A stretch of DNA of 64,000 nucleotides, from NCBI RefSeq assembly GCF_051020955.1, contig NW_027476307.1, positions 62,001 to 126,000 of the forward strand. Reading direction: 5' to 3'. The DNA comes from Megalopta genalis (Eukaryota; Arthropoda; Insecta; Hymenoptera; Halictidae). The notes beneath the pieces were generated by a model. The model was not told the DNA's origin. It was given only the letters and a program-made list of their open reading frames with translations, and did not search any database. Below are positions 61,891-64,000 of this stretch, piece by piece. Each line of letters begins with the position of its first letter. Position 1 is the stretch's first letter. A program made the position numbers and the translations under genes.

Positions 61891-64000
61891 CTAACTCGTT
61901 GGTATTGCATGAAGTTGAATCTAAATCACGTATATCACAAGTATTTGAAGCTGAACCATTTGTTTCACATACATTTGAAGCTAAGCCTTCTACTTCACAA
62001 TGATTGGAAGTTAAATCATGTGTTTCGCATGGATTTGAAGCTATCTCGTTTGTGTCGCTTGCATTTGAAGCTATATCACTTATATTCGCAAGTATTTGAA
62101 GCTAAACCATTCGTTTCGCATGGATTTGACGCTAAGCCTTCTACTTCGCATTGATTTGAAGCTAAATCATGTCTATCGCTAGGATTTGAAGCTAACTCGA
62201 TTGTTTCGCCTGAATTTGAAGCTATATCAGTGATATTCGCAAGTATATGAAGGTAAATCATTCGTTTCGCTGGATTTGAAACTAAGCCTTCTACATCGCA
62301 TTGATTTGTTTCTAAATCGTGTGTTTCGCTGGGAATTGAAACTAACTGGTTGGTTTTGCATGAAGTTGAATCTAAATCATGTATATCACAAGTATTTGAA
62401 GCTGAACCATTTGTTTCACATACATTTGAAGCTGAGCCTTCTACTTCACAATGATTGGAAGTTAAATCATGTGTTTCGCATGGATTTGAAGCTAACTCGG
62501 TTGTGTCGCTTGCATTTGAAGCTATATCACTTATACTCGCAAGTATTTGAAGCTAAACCATTCGTTTCGCATGGATTTGACGCAAAACCTTCTGCTTCGC
62601 ATTGATTTGATACTAAATCATGTGTTTCGAAAGGATTTGAAGCTAACTCGATTGTTTAGCCTGCATTTGAATCTAAATCATGTATATCTTAATTATTTGA
62701 AGCTAAACCATTTGTTTCGCATGGATTCGAAGATAAGCCTTCTACTTCGCATTGAATTGAAGCTAAATCATATGTTTCGCATGGATTTGAAGCTGACTCG
62801 TTTGTTTCGCCTGCATTTGAAGCTATATGATGTATATCACAAGTATTTGAATCTGAACCATTTGATTCCCATGAATAGTACGCTAAACCATGTCTTTTGA
62901 ATGAATTTGAAGCTAAATCATGTGTTTCGCATGGATTTGAAGCTAACTCTTTTGTTTCGCCTGCATTTGAAGCTATATCATGTATATCAGAAGTATTTGA
63001 ATCTGAACCATTTGATTCCCATGAATAGTACGCTAAACCATGTCTTTCGAATGAATCTGAAGCTAAATCATGTGTTTTGAATGGATTTGAAGTTAACTCG
63101 TTTGTTTCGCATCCATTTGAAGCTAAATCATGTATATCACATATAATTGAAGCTAAACCATTTGTTTCGCATGGATTGGAAGATCAGCCTTCTACTTCGC
63201 ATTGATTTGAAGCTAAATCATGAGTTTCGCCTGGATTTGAAGCTAAATAATGTGTTTTGAATGGATTTGAAGTTAACTCGTTTGCTTCCCAAGCAGTTGA
63301 AGCTAGATCATGTATATCATAAGTATTTGAAGCTAATCAACTTGATATGCATGGATTTCAAACTAAGCCTTCTACTACGCATTGATTTCAAGGTAAATCA
63401 TGTCTTTTGCATGGATTTAAAGCTAACTCGTTTGTTTCGCCTGCATTTGAAGCTATATCAGTGATATTCGCAAGTATTTGAAGCTAAATCATTCGTTTCG
63501 CTAGATTTGAAGCTAAGCCTTCTACTTCGCATTGATTTGATTCTAAATCATGTGTTTCGCTTGGATTTGAAGCTAACTCGTTGGTTTTGCATGAAGTTGA
63601 ATCTAAATCATGTATATCACAAGTATTTGAAGCTGAACCATTTGTTTCACATGCATTTGAAGCTAAGCCTTCTACTTCACAATGATTGGAAGTAAAATCA
63701 TGTGTTTCGCATGGATTTGAAGCTAACTCGGTTGTGTCGCTTGCATTTGAAGCTATATCACTTATATTCGCAAGTATTTGAAGCTAAACCATTCGTTTCG
63801 CATTGATTTGACGCTAAGCCTTCTGCTTCGCATTGATTTGATTCTAAATCATGTGTTTCGCTTGGATTTGAAGCTAACTCGTTGGTTTTGCATGAAGTTG
63901 AATCTAAATCATGTATATCACAAGTATTTGAAGCTGAACCATTTGTTTCACATGCATTTGAAGCTAAGCCTTCTACTTCACAATGATTGGAAGTAAAATC
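61880..64000. repeat. 451-bp and 301-bp repeats with 31-bp monomers
   Basis: About 61900-62154 recurs at about 62350-62605 (offset 451), and about 63480-63699 recurs at about 63781-64000 (offset 301). Both periods are a multiple of 150 plus one. The extra base is a T in TATATTCGCAAG (against TATATCGCAAG), making one 31-bp monomer per unit. Two copies of a block with CATGAATAGTACGC lie 150 bp apart near 62870 and 63020. Confidence 0.85.

Larger units (their letters stand above)
56973..64000. repeat. Satellite array III
   Basis: Same 30-bp monomer family, a mosaic of three kinds of material. At 56973-58040 it resembles the irregular part of array I: the block at about 57880-58050 matches about 11420-11590. 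From 58040 to about 59888 it matches array II. From 59888 onward it is again irregular, with local duplications and links to 24180-25245. It runs off the right edge. No gene or other element was seen. Confidence 0.95.

Noticed and set aside
1..64000. The many 60-290 residue satellite ORFs as separate genes
   Set aside because: They follow from a monomer that has no stop in three of six frames. They begin and end at monomer variants, many lack an ATG, and amplified frame-breaking monomers interrupt them. No introns, promoters or conserved domains are visible.
1..64000. CENP-B box in the satellite (TTCG core)
   Set aside because: The TTCG of TTTCGCATGGATTT is not followed by the required A and CGGG at the correct spacing in the monomers examined.
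1..64000. Telomeric repeat or telomere-associated array
   Set aside because: No TTAGG or TTAGGG runs were seen, and the monomer is 30 bp and unlike known telomere repeats. R1-type elements also target non-telomeric sites.

Overview
This 64 kb window looks like eukaryotic, most probably arthropod (insect-type), heterochromatin. I can support no host protein-coding gene, tRNA or rRNA. About 52 kb is one AT-rich satellite built from a 30-bp monomer. Two long insertions of a CCHC-gag/APE-endonuclease/RT non-LTR retrotransposon of R1-clade type interrupt it. The insect inference rests on the R1-like retrotransposons, not on any host gene.

Layout: satellite array I at 1-28954; retrotransposon copy A1 at 28955-35594; satellite array II at 35595-51473; retrotransposon copy A2 at 51474-56972; satellite array III at 56973-64000 (runs off the window, as array I does at the left edge).

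Satellite: five monomer classes (here called A, B, C, D and E) follow one another in fixed order and give a 150-bp pentamer. Larger segments of that pentamer array have been amplified in tandem with periods of about 301, 451, 599, 749, 751, 778, 840, 1050, 2400, 2819 and 4649 bp, most within 1-2 bp of a multiple of 30. The consensus monomer is open in three of its six frames. This explains the many 60-290 residue ORFs made of decapeptide repeats, with consensus CETHDLASNP-like on the minus strand and FEAKSCVSHG-like or LKLNHVFRMD-like on the plus strand. Frames are broken by 29- and 31-bp monomers that are themselves part of the amplified units, so I treat the array as non-coding today. An origin from a repetitive protein gene remains possible.

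Retrotransposons: A1 and A2 are near-identical, start at the same base, end in the same seven-A tail and carry the same 14-bp target-site duplication (ATGTATATCACAAG), which lies inside class-C monomers. Both are dead. They share ORF1 frameshifts and a His in place of the first Asp of the RT FADD box, and each has private lesions. In A1 about 1.0 kb of ORF2 is replaced by 2.1 kb of foreign DNA: an inverted copy of A1's own 3' satellite flank, then a truncated fragment of a different R1-type element (B). The most interesting points are the satellite-restricted insertion site, the inverted-flank chimera and the nested higher-order structure of a possibly once-coding 30-bp satellite.
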